A stretch of DNA of 64,000 bases from Larus michahellis (lineage: Eukaryota > Chordata > Aves > Charadriiformes > Laridae): contig NC_133930.1 of NCBI RefSeq assembly GCF_964199755.1, positions 55,457,962 through 55,521,961 on the forward strand, written 5' to 3'. A model generated the notes under the pieces. It searched no databases and had not been told where the DNA came from. It saw only the letters and a program-made list of their open reading frames with translations. The translations under genes were made by a program, and so were the position numbers. Of the stretch, positions 13,701-25,800 are shown one piece after another; position 1 is the first letter of the stretch; each line of letters begins with the position of its first letter.

Positions 13701-16049
13701 ACTTGTTAAATAAAATTTGTGGTGCTTTTTCACAGGAGCCCCTACTTAAAAGGTTGTTGCACAGTCATTTCAACCCCATGGAAATCCTTATCACCACTGA
13801 GGTAGCCCCATCTCACGCTGCAGCACGTCACAATTCAGTTGTGCTTTCCTTGTGCTAGCTGAAGAACACACGCAAATTTACAACAGCTTAAGTCTGACAG
13901 TTTTTAAGTATTTTTTTAAGGATATTTTTCAGATGACCTGACCTAGACCTGGCTGACTCTTCAGTTGCATGAATGTTTATGCCAGTACAAGCAGAGGAGT
14001 GGGAACTGGAATGCTAGGGTGGGGAGAGGGTGGGACCTTCCCTTTGAGCACCAGTATTGGCATACAGAAGTTTAAAGTGACCAGGAAAACACAGGTTTTT
14101 ATGGAAAGCAATACCTAGAAAATAAAACATCTTGTTAATATATAACCTTAAAAATCAGAACATACCCCTGAGGTTTCTAAGTGTAAACTAAGTTTTTCAG
14201 AAAACCACTTCCCTGTTCTTCAGAAAACCACTTCCCTTTTCTTTCCCTTTCTCTTCCCTCTAGTAAGCTTAATAACACAACAAAGCAAAATAAAAGTTGG
14301 CTCCTTGAAACTTAGGTGACGTTTTGACACAAAACTTAATCATACAAATTAGAGTTAGTAGTCTCTCGGATTGTGATCCTTGTTTGAGGCTTAAGCATCT
14401 GCCAGATTTCTGGGGATTTTAAAGATAAACACTGAAGTACAGCAAAGAGGTAAAAAATGCAGCAAGGGAGACCTGTTATGAGAGAAAGCTTGGTGAAAGA
14501 GATTTTCAAGAGTCAGCATAATTTGGAAAACTTACTCCTACCCCTCCTGAAAATACATTTAGATGAGTAGACAATCATTCTGTGCTGCTGTCTGTCAAAG
14601 GATAAGGCAGCTGGGATTTGCCTGCCTGAGGGAAAGAAATTTTACTGGATATCTTTCTTTCTCCCTTGGCTAATTGCAGACTCTGTCTCTTTTCTGTAGC
14701 ACGCTAACATGACTTTGCACACTGATTGTCCCAAAGTCTTAAGCAGAAATTTGAATGCATGATTCCAAGTTTCCTTATTCAACAGAGCACGTGAGCAGGT
14801 GTTGCTGGCAATGAATGAGATCTGTGTATGTTCTCAGTGAAGAGCTCATGAAGTGCTTTTTTGGATAGGGATGGATTAATGGACTAAGACTCCAAAGGTA
14901 AGTACAGCTAAGAGAGTCTCTGCATTTAACAAAATCCTTTTTTGTAATAAGTTTTCTCTCCCAGCTTTCCCTTCAGGTTACATCCAGGTTTTGGGTGCAG
15001 GAGAAAGTGATCATACAAACTTCTGTCTGTCATTCATCTCTTCCCCCGAAACCTCAGCTTAACCCTTTGCTAGAGCACCAGTCTAGTTTAGCCTTTCCAG
15101 AAACCTTTATCTATCGGTGAATCCCAGAGCAGCCCTCTGCTTATCTCTGGCTCCTCAGAGACAAACAGCTCCCAATCCACTTACCAATATAGTGTTAGAC
15201 TCAGTTTCATAATAGAAGATGTATTTGATACAGTCATAAAACACTATAAATGGCAAAAAGTATTAGCTTCTGGAATATAGAAAATATAGAGAATATCTGC
15301 CAGTGCAGCTGTGGATCTTCCTTCCCTTTTCATTGCTGGCACAGGTTCTGTATAAAACCTACAGGACTATGCTTTATCGCATGGATATAAGCACACTGGA
15401 CTTTGCAGTTTTTGTGTGGATTATTTCCTGGACTTTATATTGTAACTGTTGTATTTAATGCACAAGCTCTGGACTCTTCAGAGCAATGGAGAATATCAGG
15501 TTTTCATCCACCTCAAAATATTTCCAAACCCTGTTGGCAGACAGTTTGGGATCATCAGACTCAGTAACATCCTTGAATTAAGGCTTGGCCATCTAAATTT
15601 CTGGTAACACAGAAATCTGCAGATCAATTACGACTTTAGCCATCACAATGTAGATATCAATAACTTAGCGAGTCCATAGGGCTTTCTTGAATCAGCCTGG
15701 AGACTAGCCTAGCAATTTGGGGGAAGCTGAATTTCACCAAGAGACTTTTTTCCTATTATGAAAAAGACATGTCCAAAGATTGCCCTCCCCATTTCCAGAT
15801 ATTTCTGGATCGTTGCAATTGAGTTATCCTAGTCTGCCTTTGTGTACACATGTGAGGAAATAATGAGTTTTCCAGCACGTTTAATTGTCAAAAATTGTTT
15901 AGGTATTCTGCAATCCTGCTATGAGAAGTTGACATGCTCTGAATGCTGCCAGACTTATGCTGAGAGCAATAACCACTTCCATACAGGTTTCCTCCTGAGT
16001 GCTCATGTCTCTTTCTTGAACAAAACAATTCAAAGACTATAATATAAAG
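10739..16049. other. Intergenic, nothing recognised
   Basis: Holds a two-copy tandem duplication of about 23 bp at 14196-14242. Frames around 13300-13860 overlap on both strands and lack plausible starts or splice context. Confidence 0.55.
14196..14242 (+). repeat. Two-copy tandem duplication, unit about 23 bp
   Basis: TTCAGAAAACCACTTCCCT occurs twice in direct succession (followed by GTTC in the first copy and TTTC in the second). The next bases are a pyrimidine-rich stretch. Confidence 0.75.
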
Positions 16050-16540
16050 CACGTAAGAATAGACACACTGGATCACACCAAAGGCCCATTTACTCCTCAA
16101 TCTCAGCAACACACAAAACCGGATACCTAAGAATGCATGTGAGGTCAGGACAGATCTGCAATGATACCACCGCATAATATTATCTCAGACGTTAATGGTT
16201 TTGTGGCTCTGGAAACTTCATAAGCCACATGCATTTTTCTATGTATCACCCACCCTCCAAGTGGGACAGGACAAATTCTTATCCACAATTTTGTCCTGTC
16301 TACTTTTGAATCCATGCAAATCAGCCCCATAACATTTTGGAGCAAGGAGGCCCATGGCTCACCTACACATTATGAGAAGAGCCATGTCCTCTCCATTATT
16401 TTGAACATGCTGTCTTTTGGTCTCATTTGGGGCCCGCTACTTCTTTTACTGTAAGAAACAGTGATTTCCTTATTTACTTTCTCCATTCCTCTCAGGATAG
16501 ACCTGTATCCTGTTCCCTTCAGTCAACTCTTTTCCAGCCT
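16050..16540 (-). mobile_element. Old, divergent CR1-family LINE fragment
   Basis: CACTGGATCACACCAAAGGC with CCCATTTACTCC near 16070-16100, and TTCCTTATTTACTTTCTCCA near 16465, resemble the 3' part of an ancient amniote CR1 subfamily common in turtles and crocodilians. It is distinct from the younger bird copies and lacks their tail. Orientation and limits are approximate, and the call is from memory of the consensus. Confidence 0.5.
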
Positions 16541-19500
16541 AGGGCATGGATGTCTGCTTATGCATTTTTGCTTTGCTTCACACCTTCAAAATCCCTGCAT
16601 TACGTACTGACGCAGCACCACCGGGCCCTAGTACCAGTTGGAGACTCTGGAAGCTACTGTAGCACAAATAATAACAGCTAAGAAAACTGCAAACACAAAT
16701 CTAACATTGTCCAAAATGATTAAAAAAATGTTTAAAAAAATGACTGAACAAAAGCTATCAGAGTATCCATTTCTGTAACATTCCCTTCAGTGCAAGGCAA
16801 AAATCACACCAATTTCCCTTTGCATTTCAACCAGGTTTACTTTCAGAGAAATGTGTGGGCAGGGCTCACAATCAAAGAAGACATTAATGTTTTGCAGCTT
16901 TATCAAGAACTCTGGTCATTGTGTCAAAAAATCATCTGTGTACAGCTGAGCATCAGTAGCACTTGCTGTCAGAAGCCTTAACTGTCCCACTTTTCCCTCT
17001 GGTAAACTATGTCTGTGGGATTTGAAGCACCTCGGAAACAGCAAGAAGTGAATCTCATTAATCATAAAATCCTCTTATGACTGGACTGACAGCTACTATG
17101 AGAAATGTCAGCCTCGAGTGACACAGACACAGAGAAGCAGCTTGTAATGGAAAAGCTGCCTCACCTGTAACTAGAACATCATGAATTAGATGCAATAATT
17201 GGCCCTACAAGCAGAGAATAATGTCATCATTATTCTTACTACTTGTCACTTTAAATCTTGGTAATAGACGACGGCTCTAAGATATTCAAAGCTAAAAATT
17301 TCGGGCTTCTGTCCATGTGAACACAGACCTGTCCATGTGCCCTGCCTATTCGACGTGGAGGCTGCAAATAGCATCCTCTGTTGACCACTATCTGGGGTGC
17401 AATTTCAGTGTAAGAAACTGTCATGGATTGAATATGGCCAGGCTTACTATGGAGTCAACAAGGATTTCTGTGCACTATTAGTTTTTGAGCTTTAAAAGGA
17501 TGATGACCTTCATTTTCCAGTTAGATTTTTATCTACTGAGAATAGACCTATTGACTGGAAGAAAAGAAAATCTGTTACCCAGTCATACAAGATTTTCTTT
17601 GTATGAGAGCAACATTGGGAATAGCTCAAATTATTAAGATGAAGAAAGGAAAAGTGAAGAAGCGTTTCAATTAAAGTGTGTTAGCATCTCCAAGATTTCT
17701 GCTATGTGAGGTCTTCTTCATCTGTTGCACCTGAACTTCTCCAAACTCTGTAAACTCGAAAAGCTCATGTTAGATATAAGTTACAAGTTCTTAAAGGGAA
17801 GCAGTTAGCCACTGGACCAGGGATGACACATGACATGACAGCATATTATGTTTCTAATAGTAATTTTTTCATTTCATTAGAAGATGCAGATGTGATTCAG
17901 GAACTGCTGACTCAACTTACGAGGCCTGTTTATGCTAGCATTTGTATTACACAAGTGTTCATTTCCTCTTGCCTTGAACTCTACACTTTGATTTGGTGCA
18001 GCAAAAACTTCAGTGTAGATAGAAAACACCAGAAAATGCCTACTTTGGGCAGATGTATAGAGCCAATGGCAAGACTTCCAGAGTCAACATCCCTCATTTC
18101 TGCAGAAAATGCTAGAAGCACTTGATAATAACCAAGAATTTGGCTACAGAAGTCACACAAATGTCGGCCTGTCATACAATACTGAACTTTGAGCTCTCAT
18201 CCTTACTTGGAGCAAACTTTTCTAAACTCTCTGTGCATGCCTCTCAAATTAGTGTAGTTTTTCTTTGGTGGAGCTCCTCATTAAACTAGGTCTGGACAAC
18301 ATATTCAAATACAATTGTTCTTCCTGGGAAGAATCTGTAAGCACAGATGGTAACAGGATACATGAGGATTTGTCTGCAAAAACTTTAATGGGAGTTAGCA
18401 GTGTAATCTAACCTGGTCAACTGAAAGGTAATGTAGGGCAAACTGCATGTGGTTCGGAGTCAGATATCACTTACCAAATGTTTGCTGTGGTTCTTGAATA
18501 AAACCCTTATTTGTTCAGCGGGTACCAACTTTGCATCTCTGCCCCTCTTACCGCCTCTTGTGTGACCTGGCCCAAATCACTTCTAATCTGGGTTGCTGGG
18601 TTTTTTTCTTTAGCCACTTCCTGCCCTGCTGGTTTTGGAGCACTTTGGAAGTAGACATTGTCTCTTACTAAGTGGGTATGTCTATTGTCGTCCTTACACA
18701 TCTAATGTCAGTGATCTGAATCACAATGCTTTCCCTGGAAGTGCCAGGTACAAAGGATATAGTGCGCACCGAACATCTCTCCTTAAACCACCCGCAGGAA
18801 ATCCACAGTGTGAATTTTCATTCCAACATGATGGGGAACATTTTCACACTCTCTGGTCTCATCAGACTACTGATAATAAATTAAGATAATATAGAAAACT
18901 ATCTTCCACACTCATCTGATAGTGTAACTCCTTTTTCCTGCAAGGCAATCATACCCATTTTCACCAAATGGAATATTTCTTGACAATTTACACTTATAAG
19001 TACAGCCAGGGTTTTCCTATCTCCTGAACTAGGCCAAACAGTTCCTGTCTTCAAACTGAGTGGTGCCTTTTTCAGTAGTGAAGCAGCTGAAATCCAAGCA
19101 GGTCTACACATAAAGAATGGAGAATGTAATGTAAAAGTAGAGGAGGGGTTTTAAAAGCAGCCAGTATCACAGTTACCAAAGAATGACTTCCTTTAACATC
19201 AAACTGTATCACATGAAAGATGGGGAATCAAAATTGCATTTGTCTAACTTCCTTGATTTTTTATTTTAATTCTTTTTCTCACAGACAAAAGGAGACCTGA
19301 TCTAATGAAATGTCATTAATCACAAGGACAATGTGTTGGTTCAAAGTCCAGAGAGTTATCACTGAATTTAAAAGTACCAAAGAAAAGCAAAGACTTCTGA
19401 CTGGCATTAAAGCGAATTTCATTAAAATCAAAGCAAGTCAGAGCTGCATTGCGCTGTGCAGGAGGCATCATTTCCAAGCACTCTGGGCTAACCGACAACT

Positions 19501-22500
19501 AATGCAGTCAATAGATCTTTGCTGGGAGAAAAAGAAAATGTCATTGGCCAAGCAGGGTAGTTAAAGCGATCTAACAGCAGCAGGACAGGCAGCATCACGG
19601 TACCTCGGTCTGCTCCACCTCGTGACTTGTCTCAAGCGCCTTGCAAAACAGTGGCTTAAATCCACAGCAATTGGAGAATGTATGGTTAAGATTGCAATAA
19701 TTTATCAGGATTTGAAATAAAGTGCACAGAGAGAAGAATGGCACTTTTTAGTTTAGCACTGAGGAAAGCTACTGGATCTAAGAACAGGAGAAATTCCGCA
19801 GTTTTTAAGCAATAAATATGATTGGTGTGCAGTCCTAGAAAAGAGACAAAAAGATATTAAGAAAATAAATTTGTGACTGTGTTTCCTTGTATCTGAACAG
19901 TGTCTACAGCGGGTCAGACAGTATCTAAATTAGGTCTGCAACCATATAATATTTCTTTCACTCCATGAGAATTTGTGGTATGGTAACATGGCCATAGTTG
20001 GAGCATCCAGTTCCCTTAGGCTCCTTTGGAAGCCAAACCTGTCAAACCTGAATATTGAAGAAACTCCTGAGACAGTATTGCTATCTATGTAATTAAAAGA
20101 AGAAACATTTATCTGATTTCTGAAAGTCTTGAAATTGGATTGCATAGATGCGAACTGGCAAAATAAATCCATTTCCCAGATGAGAAGAAAATTCAAATTC
20201 CTTACTGGAAGTGTATTTTACAGCCCAAGTATAAACATGATTTGAATCAAGGAAGGAGACAGAGCTGGGAGGCCCAGCCCCTGAAAATACAGTCTATAAA
20301 GTAAGGAACTAAAGAAAATGCCAAATACAAGCCTGCCTCTGAATCTTAATGAAACAGTCCACCTAGAGAAAAATTATTCATGAGGACCTTGGGCATGACA
20401 TGAGGAAACTGAAACATAGACTCATCATGTGAGTTAAATGTAGCCATGGACAGATGAATTATCCCAGCTCAACATCAGAGGGATTTGCCTCTCTTAACAT
20501 TTTGCTGGCTGTTTTTCTCACCTAAAAGTGTCCCTCACAGGATAACACGCCAGTAGGTAAAAGAGGTGCCTTTTATAATGACTGTCTTCGCATTATCCTG
20601 CTTTGCTGCTGATACTGGAGAAGACTGAGGGTATTTGGCTGCAATGCTTTTTTTGGCAAATGCCACAGGAAACCTGATCATGGACACCACAGAGGCTTGT
20701 GGAGAAGAGAGCTCCGTTGCTAGCCTTCTTGAAACAACACACATGTTACTGTCACTGAGAACAGTCTACCCTTCTTTTCACCTTCCTCTGTGGGCTTCCA
20801 TCTCTTTATAAAGCTAAGTACAAATTGCATGGAGACCTCTCAGAGCCTGATCGTGCCCTAACATTCACCTCCTGGAGTACCTTGGGAGCCATAGCAGCCT
20901 CTCAGAACCCCTGCAAACTTCAATGCAGCAGGAGTTCTAAGGATTATTAAGGCTGAGGCTAGTCAGATGAGAACATTTGTCCTGTCTGCAATGATTAACA
21001 TCTGCATAACTACCACATTGTTCTCCTCAGCCCTCCCAAGCACTGTCTTTTGCTGAGATGCTTCCCAAGCTAAGCTGCAGGGATAACACAACAATGTTTG
21101 CCATGCTAATGTGTTGTCTTCTTGTTGTGTGTGGTCTTCTGGCCCTGTCCATCTGTCCTTTTGTGCCTAACACTGATACTGCCTGTCCTCTGGAGAGGGA
21201 GACAGCCTTTATTCTTTATTTTGGATGCCCATAGAAAACCACGCAGCAGTAACATGGGCAAGGTTCTTAAACACAACATCAGGCAACTTTATAATAACAG
21301 CTCTTGGTTGCAAATGTGCTTTGTGGTTGGTCTGATTCCCTTCAGTCCTGAGAACCTTTGTATCAGATGGGATCTGGAAATGTGTATAAAGGGGTCCCAA
21401 AAATGCGCACACACACACACAACCCTGTACATTGATGTCATGCTGAAGAGAGCTAGGCTAAAAACCCTAAATGTGCAGAGGGTCTGTTTCCTGTCTCAGC
21501 CTTCCATAATCCAGCACGGGTATCCATGCAAGGCCCTGGATGTATGTTTCTAATCCAATTCTCCGCCTCTCTCGTCCTCTCCTGCAAGCTTGGCTAGTGC
21601 TCTCAACCACTGTGCCCAGATGCTGCCAGAGCACACGCGTGCTTGCAGCCCAAGTGAAGCCAACAGGCACAGCTCACCAGGGCCAGCACACCCTGCTTCC
21701 TCCTCTCCCAGCAAAGCACGTCTCCAGCTGTTTGCAAGGAGAGACATGGCAGCAGGTAAATAAGTGTCCATTCCTGTGCAGCACAAACAGGGCAGAGAGG
21801 AGGATACTCGGCAGGCTATGGTTTTCCATTGTTTTTAAAGCTCTCCTTGTGATGAGCATGACCACAGCTCTGGGCAGGGATTCATGGTAAAAGAGAAGAA
21901 CAATTTTGCTGTCAGTACACTAGGTCTGAAAACAAAAGTAATAGCCACCAAGGGAGAAATCATCCCTTAAGGCTGCCCGCAGCTTCAGAAATGGCTGGAA
22001 TGTGGCCAGCATGTCAGGGAGTGCTGTAGGTAAGTAGTGCAAATCTCCAAGACCAGGCACCCTGTAGAAAGTTCATGTGACCAGGAATAAGAAGGTCAGA
22101 TCTGTGAGCTGGAAGTGTTTGGTAACATGGACAAGGGGTCTGTGGAGGGAAACCAAGCCCCTCACGGTGGCCAACCCTCCTTGTTCCTGGGAGCCAAATG
22201 ACAAACTTCACCCAGGCTTTCAACCCATACCTCACTGGATTCTTTTAAAATGTCGTTTTAACTGCTCTTTCTGCTTCTGGAGACAAAAGGGCAAGGAAGA
22301 GTCTAAATCAGACACATATGACACACTGGAATAATTTAAACAGTCACTTGGGAAGACAAAACACTCAACGACCTAACTTTTTTTTTGACAGTCTGTGGAA
22401 AGGAATCAAGTTCTCTGAAGTTCTGGGAAAAGCTGAAGCTAGTTAATGTGTGCTCAGAATTGTTTTGGTTTTTGGGTGGACTTGCGGTTGTTTGCCTTTT

Positions 22501-23504
22501 TTTCTTTTACTGTTTTTGTCTGATGCATGCATTCCTAGTGTGGCGGGCCCTGCCTGCTCTACTGAATCACACAGTGGCTTACCTCTATGGTAAGTATTGT
22601 CCATAGAAAGCAATCCAGCGGGCCTTTTAAATGTACAGGCTAAAACACACGGAGTCTGTTTACTTCTGCAAAGCTCCTTCAAACCACTGTGGCTAAATTT
22701 TTTAATTGTAGGTTCTGCCTTTTCTTCAGCAGCATGACTGAGTTTTCACTCCTGATTGTTAAGACTTTGGACGTTCTTGCACAAGCATTATTTGATATCA
22801 AAAAGTATAAGAACTGTAATAATTACCAGTAATGAACAGAAATGTTTGAATTAGCACAGAGATTCAAACTGGATTTTTTAATGTGAGCAAATCTGCAGTC
22901 CAGGGGAGACCTCCTGCTTTGTCTTTGTTACTTTTGATAGAGAAGGTTATGGCTGAGGGTGCAATTAACCAAGTGGAGTTGTATGAGTTCCTGCTGCAGA
23001 TAGAGAACAGTGAAGATTTTATTAGCAAAAATACAAAAGATGGACAAAAAACAGACAGGGGAGGGGTTCGGTTGCAGAAAATACTGATGGCTATGCAAAG
23101 GCTGTATTTAAAAGATCGAAGTACAAATTTATGAATAATTTTTGGGAGTTGTTTACAAACAACTGAGGAGTTGCACGAAAGAAACCAAACTATTCCTTGC
23201 AATAGACATAAGTGATGAATATGCTATATTTTTCCACATTTGCCTTACTAATCAAGCAACAGTTATTTTCTAGCCTCATTGGTATTGTTTATTTCTCATA
23301 ATTAAACAGATTTTTCTTGACACACTCGGGACAGTGCTGCAGTAGTAGAGAGTTTCTTAGCAACATCCTGATGCAGAGTGATTTCTTTGATGTGTACAGT
23401 GACAGTGTGATATATTCAGCATTAGCAAAATGTATAAGATCTTTTGGTTTTTTAAACAATTAACCTTCTACAAAGCTGGCTCAAATTTTACCTCACCTTC
23501 GCCT
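16541..23504. other. Intergenic, nothing recognised
   Basis: Mostly AT-rich, with a CA microsatellite at 21408-21421 and a moderately GC-richer patch at 21560-21760 with several short overlapping frames. No exon or RNA gene identified. Confidence 0.55.
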
Positions 23505-23606
23505 AATATCTTGGCCTACAGAGCTACAGAGCCTACAGAGTGGTTAGATCAATATCAAAGGCCCATCGTTTGACCTTCAGCGTGTTGCTATGTACTTGGT
23601 AGAGAT
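23505..23606 (+). repeat. 5' LTR-like repeat copy of the retroviral fossil
   Basis: The core 23540-23606 aligns without gaps to 25728-25794 with 10 mismatches in 67 positions. Upstream, CTACAGAGC here parallels CTATAGAGC in the 3' copy. Similarity is not clear beyond 23606, so this copy is truncated or diverged. Confidence 0.5.
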
Positions 23607-23763
23607 AGATATTTATGTGGCATTATAAAGAAAATGGCCCAGATTATACTTGCATACTGGCCACTGAGATGGCTCACACTGTGGAAACCAGAGGAGTTAG
23701 CAAAGACATAGAAAGCCTGTTTGGTGACTAAATTATGTTTGAAAAAAAAAAATCATAACATGA

Positions 23764-24420
23764 GAACTGGAAAAACTCAACGTGCTGGTGCAACACATAT
23801 ATGTCCATGTTCCCAAGGAAAGTGTAACTGAAGAACATATCTATAATCATGAAGTAGTCCAAACTGTTCAAATCAACACGGTCAACAAAAACCTGGACTG
23901 GCAACAGAAGGAGCAACTCTTTGTAGCTCAATGGGCCCATGAAACTTAGGAACATTTAGGAGAAGATGACACCTATCTCTGGGCAGATATGGAGAAGTGG
24001 ACTTGTAGAGATGCCATTACACAAGGAACAAAGACAGTGAAATCTGTGCATTCATAAAAAATAAAGTTAAACAATGAAAGATACTGAAGCACAAAGGATG
24101 ATATTTGAATTCACGATTTGGAGCAAGTAGAAAGCATTGGGCTTTTGTGCAGTACTGTTAGGGGACATCAGTATGTCCTAACCATAGTAAAAAATACTAC
24201 AGGCTAATTGGAAACCTATCCAGTAGCCTATGCCACTACTAGAAGTACAATGGAAAGTCTGAAAAAAAAATTGTGCAGATACGGAATTCATGAAAGTATT
24301 GAGTCTAACAGCAGCTCTCATTTCAGAAACAAAACGGTGAAGTTATAGACAAGAAAAACATGGACTTAAGTGGATGTACTAAATCCTCTCTAATCCCCAG
24401 GTCTCAAGGGAACTAAAGCA
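23764..24420 (+). pseudogene. Retroviral pol remnant: RNase H end and integrase
   Basis: One frame can be followed for over 600 bases without a frameshift, although it has stops (for example at 23947, 24055 and 24205). Visible pieces include LDWQQKEQLFVAQWAHET with the first histidine of an integrase zinc-finger region, then YVLTIVKNTTG and LETYPVAYATT, which resemble the integrase catalytic core, and IESNSSSHF, where an active-site aspartate would be expected. Catalytic acidic residues are degraded. In a live element it would insert viral DNA. Here it is dead. The recognition rests on motif memory, not a database search. Confidence 0.6.
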
Positions 24421-25314
24421 ATGTCTTTAGTTATCAACAATTTTATACAAAATCAGAAAGGACTGCAAAACATCCTAAGATATAACAAAAAATCTGATCA
24501 TAAAGAAAAACATAACGTAAATAAGCTGTTCCAACTTAAGAAGTAAATGGATGCAATCCAACCTTGAGTAATTGTAACAAAAACAATTTCAACAGTCACA
24601 ATTTAAGCCCAACTGTACTAACTTAATAGCCTTGACAGATCTTTTTATTTTGTTTTACAGAGTGTTCCTTTGAAAGACTTGAAAGAAGCAATTAGACATA
24701 GTGCTAAAAGTTAATTTCAGTAATGTTCTTTTAAACAACTGTGTAAATAACAGAAAGAATCCAGAACAGTATCAACAAGATAAAAAGTTTGAAACAAAGG
24801 AAAAGTCAGATAAGTCCTACCTGTACTTAAGCAGTCAAAAGTTGAAAATATTGTAGGTTTAAAAGTGTATGTGAAAGCTTGAAAAGTGATAGTGAATACT
24901 AAGATATGAGCAAACCAAAATAAAAGTAACATCAAAAGAAGATAACATAAATAAATGTTACAAGGTACTCATACTTAACTACTAACCAATGGATAGAAAA
25001 ATGGAAATATTACAATTGACTCTAGTACAAGTAGCAGAACTAAAGATACCTGTATTCTTATATGTGCTAGAGAAAAATAATTCATAATCACTAACACAGA
25101 AGCATTTATGTAACATCGACAGACTTACCAGTAGAGTGGGAAGATGGAACGCGTTCATTCCCACCTGCACAAAAATTTAAAACCAGTGCTACTGAGGCTG
25201 TAATTGGTAGTCACACATGTCGTACCCCAGTAAGCATACTCGCCGATGTTAAAAAACTTTCTAAAGATAGTATACAATAGACAGTACCCAGCTATGAGAA
25301 AGGAAAATACCTAA

Positions 25315-25662
25315 AAACAGCACCCAAAATTAAGCAGAATTAAGACAAAAATCGCAAAATTATTAGAAAACTTAAATTCCCACAAAGAGGTAGAAGTAAA
25401 AATGATACATCAGCATGGGATTATACTTAAGACTGCACACAATGTAGACACTGCACCTGAAGCACATTGGCAAGAGATATTCTCTAGTTAGAGCCCAAAT
25501 GCTAATGACTTGTTCCACCTCCTTGCTTATCCCATTGTCATATTATTAGGGGCATGTACAATCATAACCGTTATTGTTATAGTCCTGCATGCAAAGACCC
25601 AGATATTGTTGCAGACGATGTTATTTATGATGCAAGTAACTGCCCACTGTGTATCATTAGAC
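25315..25662 (+). pseudogene. Env transmembrane-subunit-like remnant
   Basis: A frame with one internal stop (25489-25491) reads through AHWQEIFSS, then DLFHLLAYPIVILLGACTII and further hydrophobic residues (about 25507-25587), followed by a short charged and polar tail, and ends at TGA 25663-25665. A single long hydrophobic anchor just before a polypurine tract and LTR is the expected position for a retroviral Env transmembrane subunit. The assignment is positional plus hydropathy. I see no surface subunit or fusion peptide. Confidence 0.4.
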
Positions 25663-25683
25663 AAGTGAGTTTTATGGAGCTGT

Positions 25684-25800
25684 AAAGGAAGGGGCTGTTA
25701 AGTGTCTATAGAGCTGGCATCACTCAGGTGGTTCGACCAACATCAGAGGCCCATAGTTTGACCTTCAGCATGTTGTTATGTAGTTGTTAGACATGTAACA
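25684..25800 (+). repeat. Polypurine tract and start of 3' LTR
   Basis: AAAGGAAGGGG (25684-25694), then C and TGTTAAGTGTC from 25696: a purine tract directly before a TG terminus, the standard layout at the env/3' LTR junction. The repeat shared with the 5' copy begins within the next 35 bases. Confidence 0.55.

Larger units (their letters stand above)
23505..25800 (+). mobile_element. Decayed endogenous retrovirus (internally deleted)
   Basis: Plus-strand order: LTR-like repeat (about 23505-23606), RNase H/integrase remnant (23764-24420), about 0.9 kb of unassignable A-rich sequence, an Env transmembrane-like remnant (25315-25662), a polypurine tract (25684-25694) and the start of a second LTR-like copy at TG 25696. 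The two copies of the repeat match at 57 of 67 aligned positions without gaps (23540-23606 and 25728-25794). gag, protease and most of reverse transcriptase are missing. All reading frames carry stops, so it is inactive. The 3' LTR end is unresolved and could reach about 26,230, where an AATAAA occurs. Class not determined. Confidence 0.65.

Noticed and set aside
22864..23202. Long frames on both strands upstream of the retroviral fossil
   Set aside because: Considered as part of gag or pol, but no retroviral motif is visible and the plus-strand frame starts on GTG.
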